Source: an uncultured Deferribacteraceae bacterium
GTDB lineage: Bacteria; Chrysiogenota; Deferribacteres; Deferribacterales; Mucispirillaceae
Length of the DNA stretch: 5,402 bases
Assembly (NCBI GenBank): GCA_947039055.1
Contig: CAMQYB010000149.1
Coordinates: 1 to 5,402 of the forward strand
Direction: 5' to 3'
Shown in pieces: positions 1 to 5,402 of this stretch (position 1 is the first letter of the stretch; each line of letters begins with the position of its first letter). The translations under genes and the position numbers were made by a program. The notes beneath the pieces are model-generated. The model was not told the origin of the DNA, made no database searches, and worked only from the letters and a program-made list of their open reading frames with translations.

Positions 1-63
1 AACATCAACTCATCCATTTATACCGACTATCTACTTGCTACTTTAAAACTGGTTTTTTACTTA

Positions 64-1245
64 TTAATTTAATTTTTTAATAATCCTTGCTCTTTCATAT
101 TCATTTAATTCATCAGTTGTAATATTTACCATCAACGTAATCTCTTTTGCTACATCTTCTGTTTTACGAAAAGACTCAAGAACTTTAACCGATTGGTTTA
201 ACACATTTGTACGAAATTTATCTTTGTAACTATCAGTAGGTAGAGAGTTCAAATATTCGCAAAGTCTATTACTAATATCAGTTAATGCTCCATCAATCTC
301 AACACCTTCATACATCCATTCGCTTGTGCTATATTTATAACAACTCATCTCTTCATCTGATTTGCAAACTTCATCTAAATGCTCTTTCGTGTTTATTGCA
401 AATGAAAGGAATGATCCCTCTTCATCGGTATATAATCCAAACCCACACATAGTTCCTTTTTTCACAATTTTTCTATAATTTTTATACATATAAACCGTTG
501 CCACAAGTAGATCTTGATATAGCTTTTCAAAATCAAACGGTTTAGGTTTTATAGATGTAAACATGAATTCTGTTCTGCCGTCATGTTCTTCTAAAATAGA
601 TATTAACTTACCTTTTTGATCGTATGAAAGTTCATAATTATACTCAGTAAGTTCGCTATATAACTTCCAATTTATAAGTTTGTTTTTCGATTTATCTTTT
701 TTATCAATCCTAAATAATTGCCATTTCTTAGAGATTAATTTCTCATCTTGCCAAATATATTTATTATACGAATACGAACTTAGCAAATACGGTTTCACAT
801 CATTATATGTACTATTAAAATCACAAGAATATTCTTCCATAAGTTTTTGATTATCAAACAGTAATATTTTTATCACTATCCCCCAATCAGCAACGTGCAA
901 CGCCCAAACAGTATCGTCCTCATAGATAAATATCTTCTCAGTTTTAATATAAATTTTATTAGGTTTTGATAGAAATTCTGACGCTCTATCAACTGCTATA
1001 ACCCTCTCTTTATCATCAATATAAACCCTATAACAATCATCTTTAGGTACTACTTCAGGCAATACTTTTTTTGATGTTCTTTTACCGTATTGAAACTCAC
1101 TTTCAAACGGTTCTACTGAGTACATAACACCTTTTGTCGCAACTTGTTTTACAGATTTAGATATACTCTTTTTAACAATACTCTCTAACTTTTTTAAGTT
1201 CTGATTAAAATACTCTTCAATCTTGTCAAAAAAATCTGTGTTCAT
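64..1245 (-). CDS. Uncharacterised protein with a DUF4303-like C-terminal domain
   Basis: Function unknown. The 393-residue product has no signal peptide or membrane segment and is probably cytoplasmic. Residues 1-35 are a Lys-rich, probably helical or coiled segment. Residues 65-230 look beta-rich, with short hairpins such as YDQKGKLISI (208-217) and YIWQDEKLIS (163-172) that recall YD/MORN-type strands. Residues 240-393 resemble the DUF4303 family: a helix, then GFGLYTDEEGSFLSFAINT (268-286), the S-x-x-EWMYEG block (307-314), a long helix around 345-360, and a hydrophobic strand LMVNIT (371-376) followed by acidic residues and a terminal KLN. The DUF4303 match is from memory of the family pattern, not a search. 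The start is ATG at 1245, preceded by a weak GGGG Shine-Dalgarno-like tract six bases upstream. It is the last of four same-strand genes but is separated by 137 bases, so it may have its own promoter. DUF4303 has no established activity; an immunity or accessory role is possible but not shown by this context. Confidence 0.8.
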   Translation of the reverse strand: MNTDFFDKIEEYFNQNLKKLESIVKKSISKSVKQVATKGVMYSVEPFESEFQYGKRTSKKVLPEVVPKDDCYRVYIDDKERVIAVDRASEFLSKPNKIYIKTEKIFIYEDDTVWALHVADWGIVIKILLFDNQKLMEEYSCDFNSTYNDVKPYLLSSYSYNKYIWQDEKLISKKWQLFRIDKKDKSKNKLINWKLYSELTEYNYELSYDQKGKLISILEEHDGRTEFMFTSIKPKPFDFEKLYQDLLVATVYMYKNYRKIVKKGTMCGFGLYTDEEGSFLSFAINTKEHLDEVCKSDEEMSCYKYSTSEWMYEGVEIDGALTDISNRLCEYLNSLPTDSYKDKFRTNVLNQSVKVLESFRKTEDVAKEITLMVNITTDELNEYERARIIKKLN

Positions 1246-1322
1246 TTACTGCCCCGTGTTATATATTAGTTAGAACAGCAAACCAAGTTTCATATACTAC
1301 ATAATGTTGTTAAATTTTAAAG

Positions 1323-1363
1323 ATAATATCCATTCAATATTTTACAGTATGAGTGGATAATAT
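1323..1363. repeat. Imperfect inverted repeat between the Sel1 and DUF4303 genes
   Basis: Arms 1323-1336 and 1350-1363 are complementary at 13 of 14 positions when read on the plus strand (one A-A mismatch, one G-T pair) with a 13-base loop. On the minus strand, in which the flanking genes are transcribed, the G-T pair becomes A-C, so the RNA hairpin is weaker (12 of 14). After the stem the minus strand reads CTTTAAAATTT rather than a run of T, so it is a poor intrinsic terminator. It may be a weak terminator of the upstream operon, or an operator or processing site ahead of the DUF4303 gene. The rest of this 137-base gap shows no clear feature. Confidence 0.45.
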
Positions 1364-1382
1364 TGGCTCGTCTATTTTGATC

Positions 1383-2042
1383 TTACTGTCCTGACTTGAT
1401 AAACCAGTGATTCGCAGTCTTAAAATCTTTCTTAACACCTCTACCACTTTGATACATAAACCCTAGATTGTACATAGCGATAGAATATCCCTGTTCGGCT
1501 GATAATTTATACCATCTAAAAGCAGCCTCATCATCTTTCAAACAACCTCTGCCTGATGCTGTCATGATACCCATATTATACTGAGCTTTCATGTTGCCAC
1601 GTTTTGCAGATTCATACAACCAATTAACAGCCTCTTCATCACTTTGATAAGCACCCTTACCTTGCTTATGCATAAACCCGATATTAAATTGTGACTCTGT
1701 ATGTCCTGATTGAGCTGCCTTATAATACCAATCATACGCTATATCTAAATTCTTTGCAGTTTTTCCTTTACCTGATTTATGTATCTCACCTAAATAAAAC
1801 ATAGCTTCATACTCATCTTGTTCTGCTGCTAGTTCAAAGAATGTTCTAGCTTTATCAACATCTTGTTTTACGCCTTGTCCAAAATATAATATAAACCCTA
1901 TTATGAATAATGATTTAGGATTATTAGTTCTCTTAACATCTTTAGAGAAACATTGTAACGCAAGTTCATAGTAGCCCTTATCAATAGCCCTTATGCCTAA
2001 CTCATAAAATGATTTCTCATTTGGTGATTTAAATAATGCCAA
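1383..2042 (-). CDS. Sel1-like repeat protein, TTG start
   Basis: A 219-residue solenoid protein likely to act as a protein-protein interaction scaffold; its partner is unknown. Numbering is from the TTG chosen here. Residues 8-40 form a TPR-like helix pair (YELGIRAIDKGYYELALQCF). Five Sel1-type repeats of 36-37 residues follow, at about 43-78, 79-115, 116-152, 153-188 and 189-219. Each carries the A-x-x-x-x-G...G-x-G turn and the A-x-x-W/F-x-x-x-A-A helix, for example YNMGIMTASGRG (155-166) and YNLGFMYQSGRG (191-202). The last repeat stops shortly after its second helix, so the protein looks complete. The frame stays open upstream to another TTG at 2087, but that start has only a poorly placed AGG, whereas the start at 2042 has AGAGGA six bases upstream. 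No signal peptide is evident with this start, so I infer a cytoplasmic protein. Sel1 proteins in Campylobacterota are often secreted and Cys-rich (Hcp type); this one lacks the paired cysteines and is not of that type. It lies 71 bases after the membrane-protein gene and is probably co-transcribed. Confidence 0.88.
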   Translation of the reverse strand: MALFKSPNEKSFYELGIRAIDKGYYELALQCFSKDVKRTNNPKSLFIIGFILYFGQGVKQDVDKARTFFELAAEQDEYEAMFYLGEIHKSGKGKTAKNLDIAYDWYYKAAQSGHTESQFNIGFMHKQGKGAYQSDEEAVNWLYESAKRGNMKAQYNMGIMTASGRGCLKDDEAAFRWYKLSAEQGYSIAMYNLGFMYQSGRGVKKDFKTANHWFIKSGQ

Positions 2043-2048
2043 AATATA

Positions 2049-2054
2049 TCCTCT
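2049..2054 (-). promoter_or_regulatory. Ribosome binding site that fixes the Sel1 gene start
   Basis: On the minus strand AGAGGA lies six bases before a TTG codon at 2042. This is the best Shine-Dalgarno sequence near the 5' end of this reading frame and favours a 219-residue product over the 234-residue one that would start at TTG 2087. Confidence 0.65.
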
Positions 2055-2113
2055 ATATAAAATAATAAATTTAACTGTAACTTTCAAAAACCTACAACAT
2101 AGAAATTGTAAAC

Positions 2114-2671
2114 CTAATTACACTTCTTCTCACCAAGCTCTATAAACTTGCCACGTTTTTTTGCATCAGAATCAAGTATCAGAACAGATCTCGCCTTAAT
2201 ACCACTTGCATTAAACTCTCTACAATATCTAGTCGCCATATCGTCTCTTCTTGTACCGTTATTTCTAACATATATCCAAATAGTTGGCGTTGCAGACTCT
2301 GATGCTTTCTCAATTAACTCTATCTCTTTATCGCCCAGTCTAAACTCTTCAATATCTTTTGGTGACACTTTTTGAGGTGTATCTTTTTTAGGTGTGTCCT
2401 CATCTAGTTTCTCTACATCTTCTTTTATCTGCTCTGTATCAATAACAAGCGGTCTATCTGATTTAACAGCTTCAGAAATTGATCGTTTACTTTCACCTTG
2501 TGATGAAACATCTCTACCAACTGATGAGCCACCACTCATAGATTGACCACCTTCATCACTTCCAAAAACAGCGTTATACACAACATAAATAAGAAAGATT
2601 AATACAAAAAATATTAATATTTTATACTCAATTCGTATACTTTTATCGTTTTTTTTATCTTTACTAGACAT
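2114..2671 (-). CDS. Single-pass membrane protein of unknown function
   Basis: I do not recognise this 185-residue protein. A Lys/Arg-rich N-terminus (residues 1-16) is followed by one strong membrane segment at about 17-36 (YKILIFFVLIFLIYVVYNAV). By the positive-inside rule the N-terminus is cytoplasmic and the rest is periplasmic. Residues 38-125 are a low-complexity, charged, Gly/Ser- then Glu/Lys/Asp-rich linker with little predicted fold. Residues 128-185 look like a small alpha/beta domain: a strand TIWIYVRN (130-137), a helix with DDMATRYCREF (143-153), a strand ARSVLILDS (160-168), then a helix ending in KKCN. Its two cysteines, C150 and C184, could form a disulfide in the periplasm. 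The ATG at 2671 is preceded by AAAGGGGA with a nine-base spacer. It lies 51 bases after pncB and 71 before the Sel1 gene, so it likely shares their transcript. An envelope-associated role is inferred from topology only. Confidence 0.78.
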   Translation of the reverse strand: MSSKDKKNDKSIRIEYKILIFFVLIFLIYVVYNAVFGSDEGGQSMSGGSSVGRDVSSQGESKRSISEAVKSDRPLVIDTEQIKEDVEKLDEDTPKKDTPQKVSPKDIEEFRLGDKEIELIEKASESATPTIWIYVRNNGTRRDDMATRYCREFNASGIKARSVLILDSDAKKRGKFIELGEKKCN

Positions 2672-2722
2672 ATTTATACTTCCCCTTTATATGATCCATC
2701 TCATTCGTGTCTATATAATTAT

Positions 2723-4270
2723 CTAATCTATATGTTTATAAAAACTTGAACTCTTTATCATAGATGATCGAAGCTCAAACAGTTTCGACGATAAACTAAC
2801 TTTTGCCCTATGAGGATTTAATATACGTTTATACGTCCAGTCAAGAGTCGATAAAATAGGTTCTTGATTTTTACAAATATCCGTTAATGACAACTGTACA
2901 GACTCATCTATAAATATCCCCTTCTCGTTCATAGATGAATACACTAACCTCTGTTTCTCTTTAGAACAATTTATACCTTTACCAGATAACTCCATAAAAT
3001 TTGTATCATCAAGTGGATCGACACAATATTTTATATCCTCTATATTTTCATCTTTAAGATAGATTAATGTCGTTATATATTCTCCGTTAGAATTTGTAAG
3101 CGTTGCACTTCTGCACTCACCTGGGATAGTCGTTTTAATACTGTTATTTGATATCTTCATAATGTATCTGTTGTCAAGCTCAGACAGTTTACATATTCCA
3201 CCAAGTGCAGGCGATCCCCAACCAGTCGCTCCTCTTGTTCCAACTCCAAATGAGATATGTTTAAGAACGCTATCTTCATCTGCAAACTGTATCTGATTTA
3301 TTATCGACTCTATATTGTACTCATCTAAATCGTTAGATAATACTATGTTGATATCATCAGTTCTTAAACTCTCTTTCATCTTCTTATATGAACTTACAGC
3401 AAGATATGCTAGATCGCCACTATCTATTCTTATTCCGATTTTATGCCAACTATTATTTTTAATTAATAACTCTTTGTTCGCTCTAAAAGAGTCTATTGCA
3501 TGCACAACACCAGACTCTAATGTATTGATCGTATCAACCAATAATATCGGAGTTGTAGGATTAACATTTATAAAGCTATCAAACGCCTCTCTCTCATTAT
3601 CGCTACTTTGAATAAACTCATGCCCCATCGTGCCTGATGCTTTAATTCCAAAACGGAAACTTGCTTCACAGTTACTAGTTGATACAACTCCTGAGTAGTA
3701 AGAGTATAGCGATGCTTTTAGAGAGTTTTGAGCACGCCTTCTACCGAACTCAAACAACGGCATAGATTTTGACACAGTTTTTATTCTGTTCCATTTTGTA
3801 GCGATGAGAGATGGGAAATTTAACTCGTGAAGAACAAAATCCTCAATCAATCTGCTATCAAGTAGCGATGATCTGATTATAAGTATAGGCTCACTTGGAA
3901 AAACTATTGAATTTTCAGTAACTGCGAAAACTTCAACGTTGAGTTTATCTCTTGTTTTAATATAATCTATAAACTCTTTTTTATAGTTACACCTTTCAAG
4001 ATATTCAACTATATTTTTAAATGAGAACGAATTAATTTTATTTATAAAAGCTATGATCCCAGCTACTACGACATACGATGCTCTAAAAGGTGGCACTCTA
4101 TAAAAATAGGTTTTGACTGCTTTATGCTCATGTTTATTCGTAATAAAATCTGTCTGTGCCATGACAAGATGATACTCATCAAATGGTATTGTTTCACTTG
4201 ACAAATCATCTTTACTTAAAATTGATATTAATGAAGTATTTAAAAGCTTTTTTGAAAGTTTGTCTTCCAT
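2723..4270 (-). CDS. pncB: Nicotinate phosphoribosyltransferase
   Basis: Cytoplasmic enzyme of NAD salvage (Preiss-Handler route): it converts nicotinate and PRPP to nicotinate mononucleotide, with ATP hydrolysis. The 515-residue product shows the family blocks in order: DEYHLVMAQ (31-39), where the family usually has TDLYxLTMAQ; FEFGRRRAQ (173-181); GTMGHEF (213-219), whose H217 matches the histidine phosphorylated in characterised enzymes; LLVDTINTLESGV (243-255); RIDSGDLAYL (281-290); SNDLDEYNI (312-320); FGVGT (341-345), the phosphate-binding loop; LGGICKL (356-362); and KTTIPG (379-384). The C-terminal LNPHRAKVSLS (484-494) is typical of the longer form; E. coli PncB is about 400 residues. 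Nothing essential appears missing. The ATG at 4270 has only a weak AGG ten bases upstream. A sigma70-like promoter lies about 40 bases upstream, interleaved with that of the divergent superoxide reductase gene. It is the first gene of a probable leftward operon. Confidence 0.95.
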   Translation of the reverse strand: MEDKLSKKLLNTSLISILSKDDLSSETIPFDEYHLVMAQTDFITNKHEHKAVKTYFYRVPPFRASYVVVAGIIAFINKINSFSFKNIVEYLERCNYKKEFIDYIKTRDKLNVEVFAVTENSIVFPSEPILIIRSSLLDSRLIEDFVLHELNFPSLIATKWNRIKTVSKSMPLFEFGRRRAQNSLKASLYSYYSGVVSTSNCEASFRFGIKASGTMGHEFIQSSDNEREAFDSFINVNPTTPILLVDTINTLESGVVHAIDSFRANKELLIKNNSWHKIGIRIDSGDLAYLAVSSYKKMKESLRTDDINIVLSNDLDEYNIESIINQIQFADEDSVLKHISFGVGTRGATGWGSPALGGICKLSELDNRYIMKISNNSIKTTIPGECRSATLTNSNGEYITTLIYLKDENIEDIKYCVDPLDDTNFMELSGKGINCSKEKQRLVYSSMNEKGIFIDESVQLSLTDICKNQEPILSTLDWTYKRILNPHRAKVSLSSKLFELRSSMIKSSSFYKHID

Positions 4271-4312
4271 ATATTTTATACCTGCAGAACCGTATTTTTG
4301 ATAATATTTTTG

Positions 4313-4340
4313 TTGACTATTATAGTTTGTTAGATATAAT
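4313..4340 (+). promoter_or_regulatory. Sigma70-like promoter of the superoxide reductase gene
   Basis: TTGACT at 4313-4318 and a perfect TATAAT at 4335-4340 are separated by 16 bases. Transcription would begin near 4347, giving a leader of about 119 bases before the ATG at 4466. The -10 box lies inside the spacer of the opposing pncB promoter. Confidence 0.6.
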
Positions 4341-4347
4341 ATTGCAA
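4319..4347 (-). promoter_or_regulatory. Sigma70-like promoter of pncB, interleaved with the opposing promoter
   Basis: On the minus strand TTGCAA (4342-4347) is followed after 17 bases by a perfect TATAAT (4319-4324). Transcription would start near 4312, about 42 bases ahead of the pncB ATG. The element occupies nearly the same DNA as the plus-strand promoter, so the two cannot easily be bound by RNA polymerase together. Confidence 0.55.
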
Positions 4348-4365
4348 GTGATATTACTTTTGGAT

Positions 4366-4379
4366 AACATTATAATATT
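4366..4379. promoter_or_regulatory. A+T-rich near-palindrome with a second TATAAT, possible operator or alternative -10
   Basis: AACATTATAATATT is a 14-base inverted repeat with a single mismatched pair, centred between 4372 and 4373. It contains TATAAT (4371-4376) on the plus strand, which could serve as a second -10 box for the superoxide reductase gene, although no -35 box is visible at the right distance. Its ATTATAAT core resembles the A/T-rich half-sites of Fur/PerR-family operators, but such sequences arise by chance in DNA this A+T-rich. Confidence 0.25.
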
Positions 4380-4465
4380 CACGACTAAAGTTTATTCTTT
4401 TATTTCTTTTACTTAAATTTATATGTTAAATAAATTATATTAATCAAAAACAACGAGGTGAAATC

Positions 4466-4843
4466 ATGTTCATAGGAAAATTAATTAAAACTGACGAATT
4501 TGCTACTGAAAAGCACGTTCCTGCGATAGAAGTTCTTAAAAAAGATAACAATACATATACTGTTGAAGTAACTGTTGGAAAAGAGATAGCTCATCCAAAC
4601 ACTACTGCACATTTCATCAATTATGTAACATTGTTTTTCAAATCTGATGATGCTACAGCTATTACTTGTTTAGGTAAAGCTGAGTTTTTAGCTCACGGTG
4701 AATCAGTTGAAGGAGCTGACAAAGGTTCTGCTCATACTGAAAGCTCTGCTATATTTAAAGTTACATTAACTAAACCTGGAAAATTAATCGCAGTAAGTTA
4801 CTGTAATATCCACGGTTTATGGGAATCAGAATTAGCGATATAA
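4466..4843 (+). CDS. sor: One-iron superoxide reductase (neelaredoxin / class II desulfoferrodoxin type)
   Basis: Cytoplasmic non-haem iron enzyme that reduces superoxide to hydrogen peroxide without making oxygen, drawing electrons usually from rubredoxin. The 125-residue length fits the one-iron class; the N-terminal Cys4 desulforedoxin domain of two-iron enzymes is absent. All ligands of the active-site iron are visible: H17 in EKHVP (15-19), H43 and H49 in the HPNTTAHFI block (43-51), and C113 and H116 in the C-x-x-H motif of YCNIHGLWE (112-120). E15 and K16, which gate and attract superoxide in studied enzymes, are also present. The ATG is preceded by GAGGTG (4455-4460) at a good distance. 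The gene appears monocistronic: it has its own promoter on the left and an intrinsic terminator 45 bases after the stop codon. No rubredoxin gene is in the window. Superoxide reductase is typical of anaerobes and microaerophiles, which supports that lifestyle for the host. Confidence 0.96.
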   Translation: MFIGKLIKTDEFATEKHVPAIEVLKKDNNTYTVEVTVGKEIAHPNTTAHFINYVTLFFKSDDATAITCLGKAEFLAHGESVEGADKGSAHTESSAIFKVTLTKPGKLIAVSYCNIHGLWESELAI

Positions 4844-4887
4844 TGTTCTAAGTATTTTATTTGTATAAACTTATAGTCTCATAAAAT

Positions 4888-4920
4888 AAAAGCGTAGCAT
4901 CAAATTGATGTTACGCTTTT
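4888..4920 (+). terminator. Intrinsic terminator after the superoxide reductase gene
   Basis: Arms 4888-4903 and 4905-4920 pair over 16 bases with one G-T pair. The core is GCGTAGCATCAA against TTGATGTTACGC, leaving an effective loop of three to five bases. The stem runs into TTTTT at its 3' end and starts with AAAA, so it could also stop transcription arriving from the right. It begins 45 bases after the stop codon. Confidence 0.88.
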
Positions 4921-5059
4921 TATAATAATTAAACTAATTTTAAATTGATGATGATAATAGTGCACTAAAAACAGATTATAACAATTAACTTACACACATT
5001 CAATTAAGATATTTATAATTTAAATTTAATTATACTAAATTTAATTATTTATAATTCAG
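4921..5059. other. Gene-free, very A+T-rich stretch with short direct repeats
   Basis: No reading frame with a start and ribosome binding site is visible. The 13-base sequence TAAATTTAATTAT occurs twice (5021-5033 and 5036-5048), and ATTTATAATT occurs twice (5011-5020 and 5047-5056). The stretch directly precedes the tandem array and is of a composition expected to melt or bend easily. Whether it works with the array is unknown. Confidence 0.5.
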
Positions 5060-5095
5060 AACCTAACAAATGTTGCGACAAGTAACTTGTACTAA
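5060..5095. repeat. Decayed edge unit of the tandem array with a 13-base palindrome
   Basis: The segment aligns loosely with the 3' half of the array unit: about half the positions agree over the last 26 bases, with GTACT-x-A shared at the end. It looks like a diverged terminal copy. It contains ACAAGT-A-ACTTGT (5078-5090), a perfect inverted repeat with a one-base centre. Unit 1 has a shorter inverted repeat (ACGA...TCGT) at the matching place. Confidence 0.45.
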
Positions 5096-5402
5096 CTTAA
5101 TTAAACTACTTAAACCTACTATCAACTAAACTTGCCACGAACAAAGTCGTACTCACTTAATTAAACTGCTTAAACCTACTATCAACTAAACTTCAACGAA
5201 CAAAGTCGCACTCACTTAATCGAACTATTTAAACCTACTATCAACTAAACTTGCCACGAACAAAGTCGCACTCACTTAATTAAACTGCTTAAACCTACTA
5301 TCAACTAAACTTCAACGAACGAAATCGCACTCACTTAATTAAACTGATTAAACCTACTATCAACTAAACTTCAACGAACGAAATCGCACTCACTTAATTA
5401 AA
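5096..5402. repeat. Tandem array of 59/60-bp units, running off the window edge
   Basis: Five full units are present: 5096-5155 (60), 5156-5214 (59), 5215-5274 (60), 5275-5333 (59) and 5334-5392 (59). A sixth begins at 5393 and is cut by the window end. Each unit starts CTTAATTAAACT, apart from CTTAATCGAACT in unit 3. Each continues with an invariant TTAAACCTACTATCAACTAA and ends in TCGCACTCA or TCGTACTCA. Two types alternate: units 1 and 3 carry TTGCCACGAAC, while units 2, 4 and 5 carry TTCAACGAAC, so units 1-2 and 3-4 look like a duplicated 119-bp dimer. No part of the unit varies as a spacer would, which excludes CRISPR. Stop codons on both strands and lengths not divisible by three in 59-bp units exclude a protein repeat. 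Short AAAC/CAAC/GAAC elements recur within the unit. The role is unknown. Confidence 0.92.

Noticed and set aside
1..63. Terminator for the leftward DUF4303 gene, from the AAAACTGGTTTT sequence
   Set aside because: The palindrome has five-base A/T-rich arms with only two bases between them and cannot form a stable hairpin.
2042..2087. Signal peptide at the N-terminus of the Sel1 protein
   Set aside because: The hydrophobic residues lie before the preferred TTG start, are interrupted by an arginine, and have no cleavage site; the Shine-Dalgarno sequence overlaps them.
2148..2375. 75-residue plus-strand reading frame
   Set aside because: It is antisense to the C-terminal half of the membrane-protein gene, whose own start signals and domain layout are better supported.
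3315..3611. 98-residue plus-strand reading frame
   Set aside because: It lies wholly antisense to the conserved catalytic part of pncB and has no matching family or ribosome binding site.
4183..4416. Hydrophobic 77-residue plus-strand reading frame
   Set aside because: It begins inside pncB on the opposite strand, has no ribosome binding site, and its hydrophobicity follows from A+T-rich antisense and intergenic sequence.
5096..5402. CRISPR array
   Set aside because: Successive units are nearly identical along all 59/60 bases; there is no constant repeat with unique spacers, and no cas gene is present.
4921..5402. Hidden tRNA, small RNA or replication origin
   Set aside because: No cloverleaf, no DnaA-box cluster and no initiator gene could be seen; the A+T-rich sequence and repeats alone do not support such a call.

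Overview
The window is strongly A+T-rich, roughly one third G+C or less by eye. It uses many ATA, TTA and AAA codons and has Shine-Dalgarno starts and sigma70-like promoters, so it is bacterial. The mix of genes (one-iron superoxide reductase, nicotinate phosphoribosyltransferase, Sel1-repeat protein) and the codon bias would suit a microaerophilic or anaerobic bacterium, perhaps a Campylobacterota member such as an Arcobacter or Sulfurimonas relative. That placement is an inference; no rRNA or other marker gene is present to confirm it.

Layout: four genes lie on the minus strand and read leftward from about 4270. First is pncB (2723-4270), then a small membrane-anchored protein of unknown function (2114-2671), then a five-repeat Sel1-like protein (1383-2042, with a TTG start chosen from its ribosome binding site). 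Last is a 393-residue protein with a DUF4303-like C-terminal half (64-1245). The first three have gaps of about 50-70 bases and may form one transcript. The fourth is set off by 137 bases that hold an imperfect inverted repeat. Positions 1-63, downstream of the last gene, show nothing I can name. On the plus strand, diverging from pncB, is a superoxide reductase gene (4466-4843) with all iron ligands intact and a clear intrinsic terminator (4888-4920).

The region between pncB and the superoxide reductase gene (4271-4465) carries two good sigma70-type promoters facing opposite ways. They are interleaved so that each -10 box lies inside the other promoter's spacer. This predicts mutually exclusive or coordinated transcription of a NAD-salvage gene and an oxygen-defence gene.

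Right of the terminator there is no gene for more than 480 bases. A very A+T-rich stretch with short direct repeats (4921-5059) leads into a tandem array of 59/60-bp units (5096 to the window edge, preceded by a decayed unit). The array is non-coding, lacks variable spacers so is not CRISPR, and alternates two unit types. It is the most unexplained structure here. I did not find a recognisable defence system, mobile element or RNA gene; the array and the two uncharacterised proteins are the best candidates for something undescribed.
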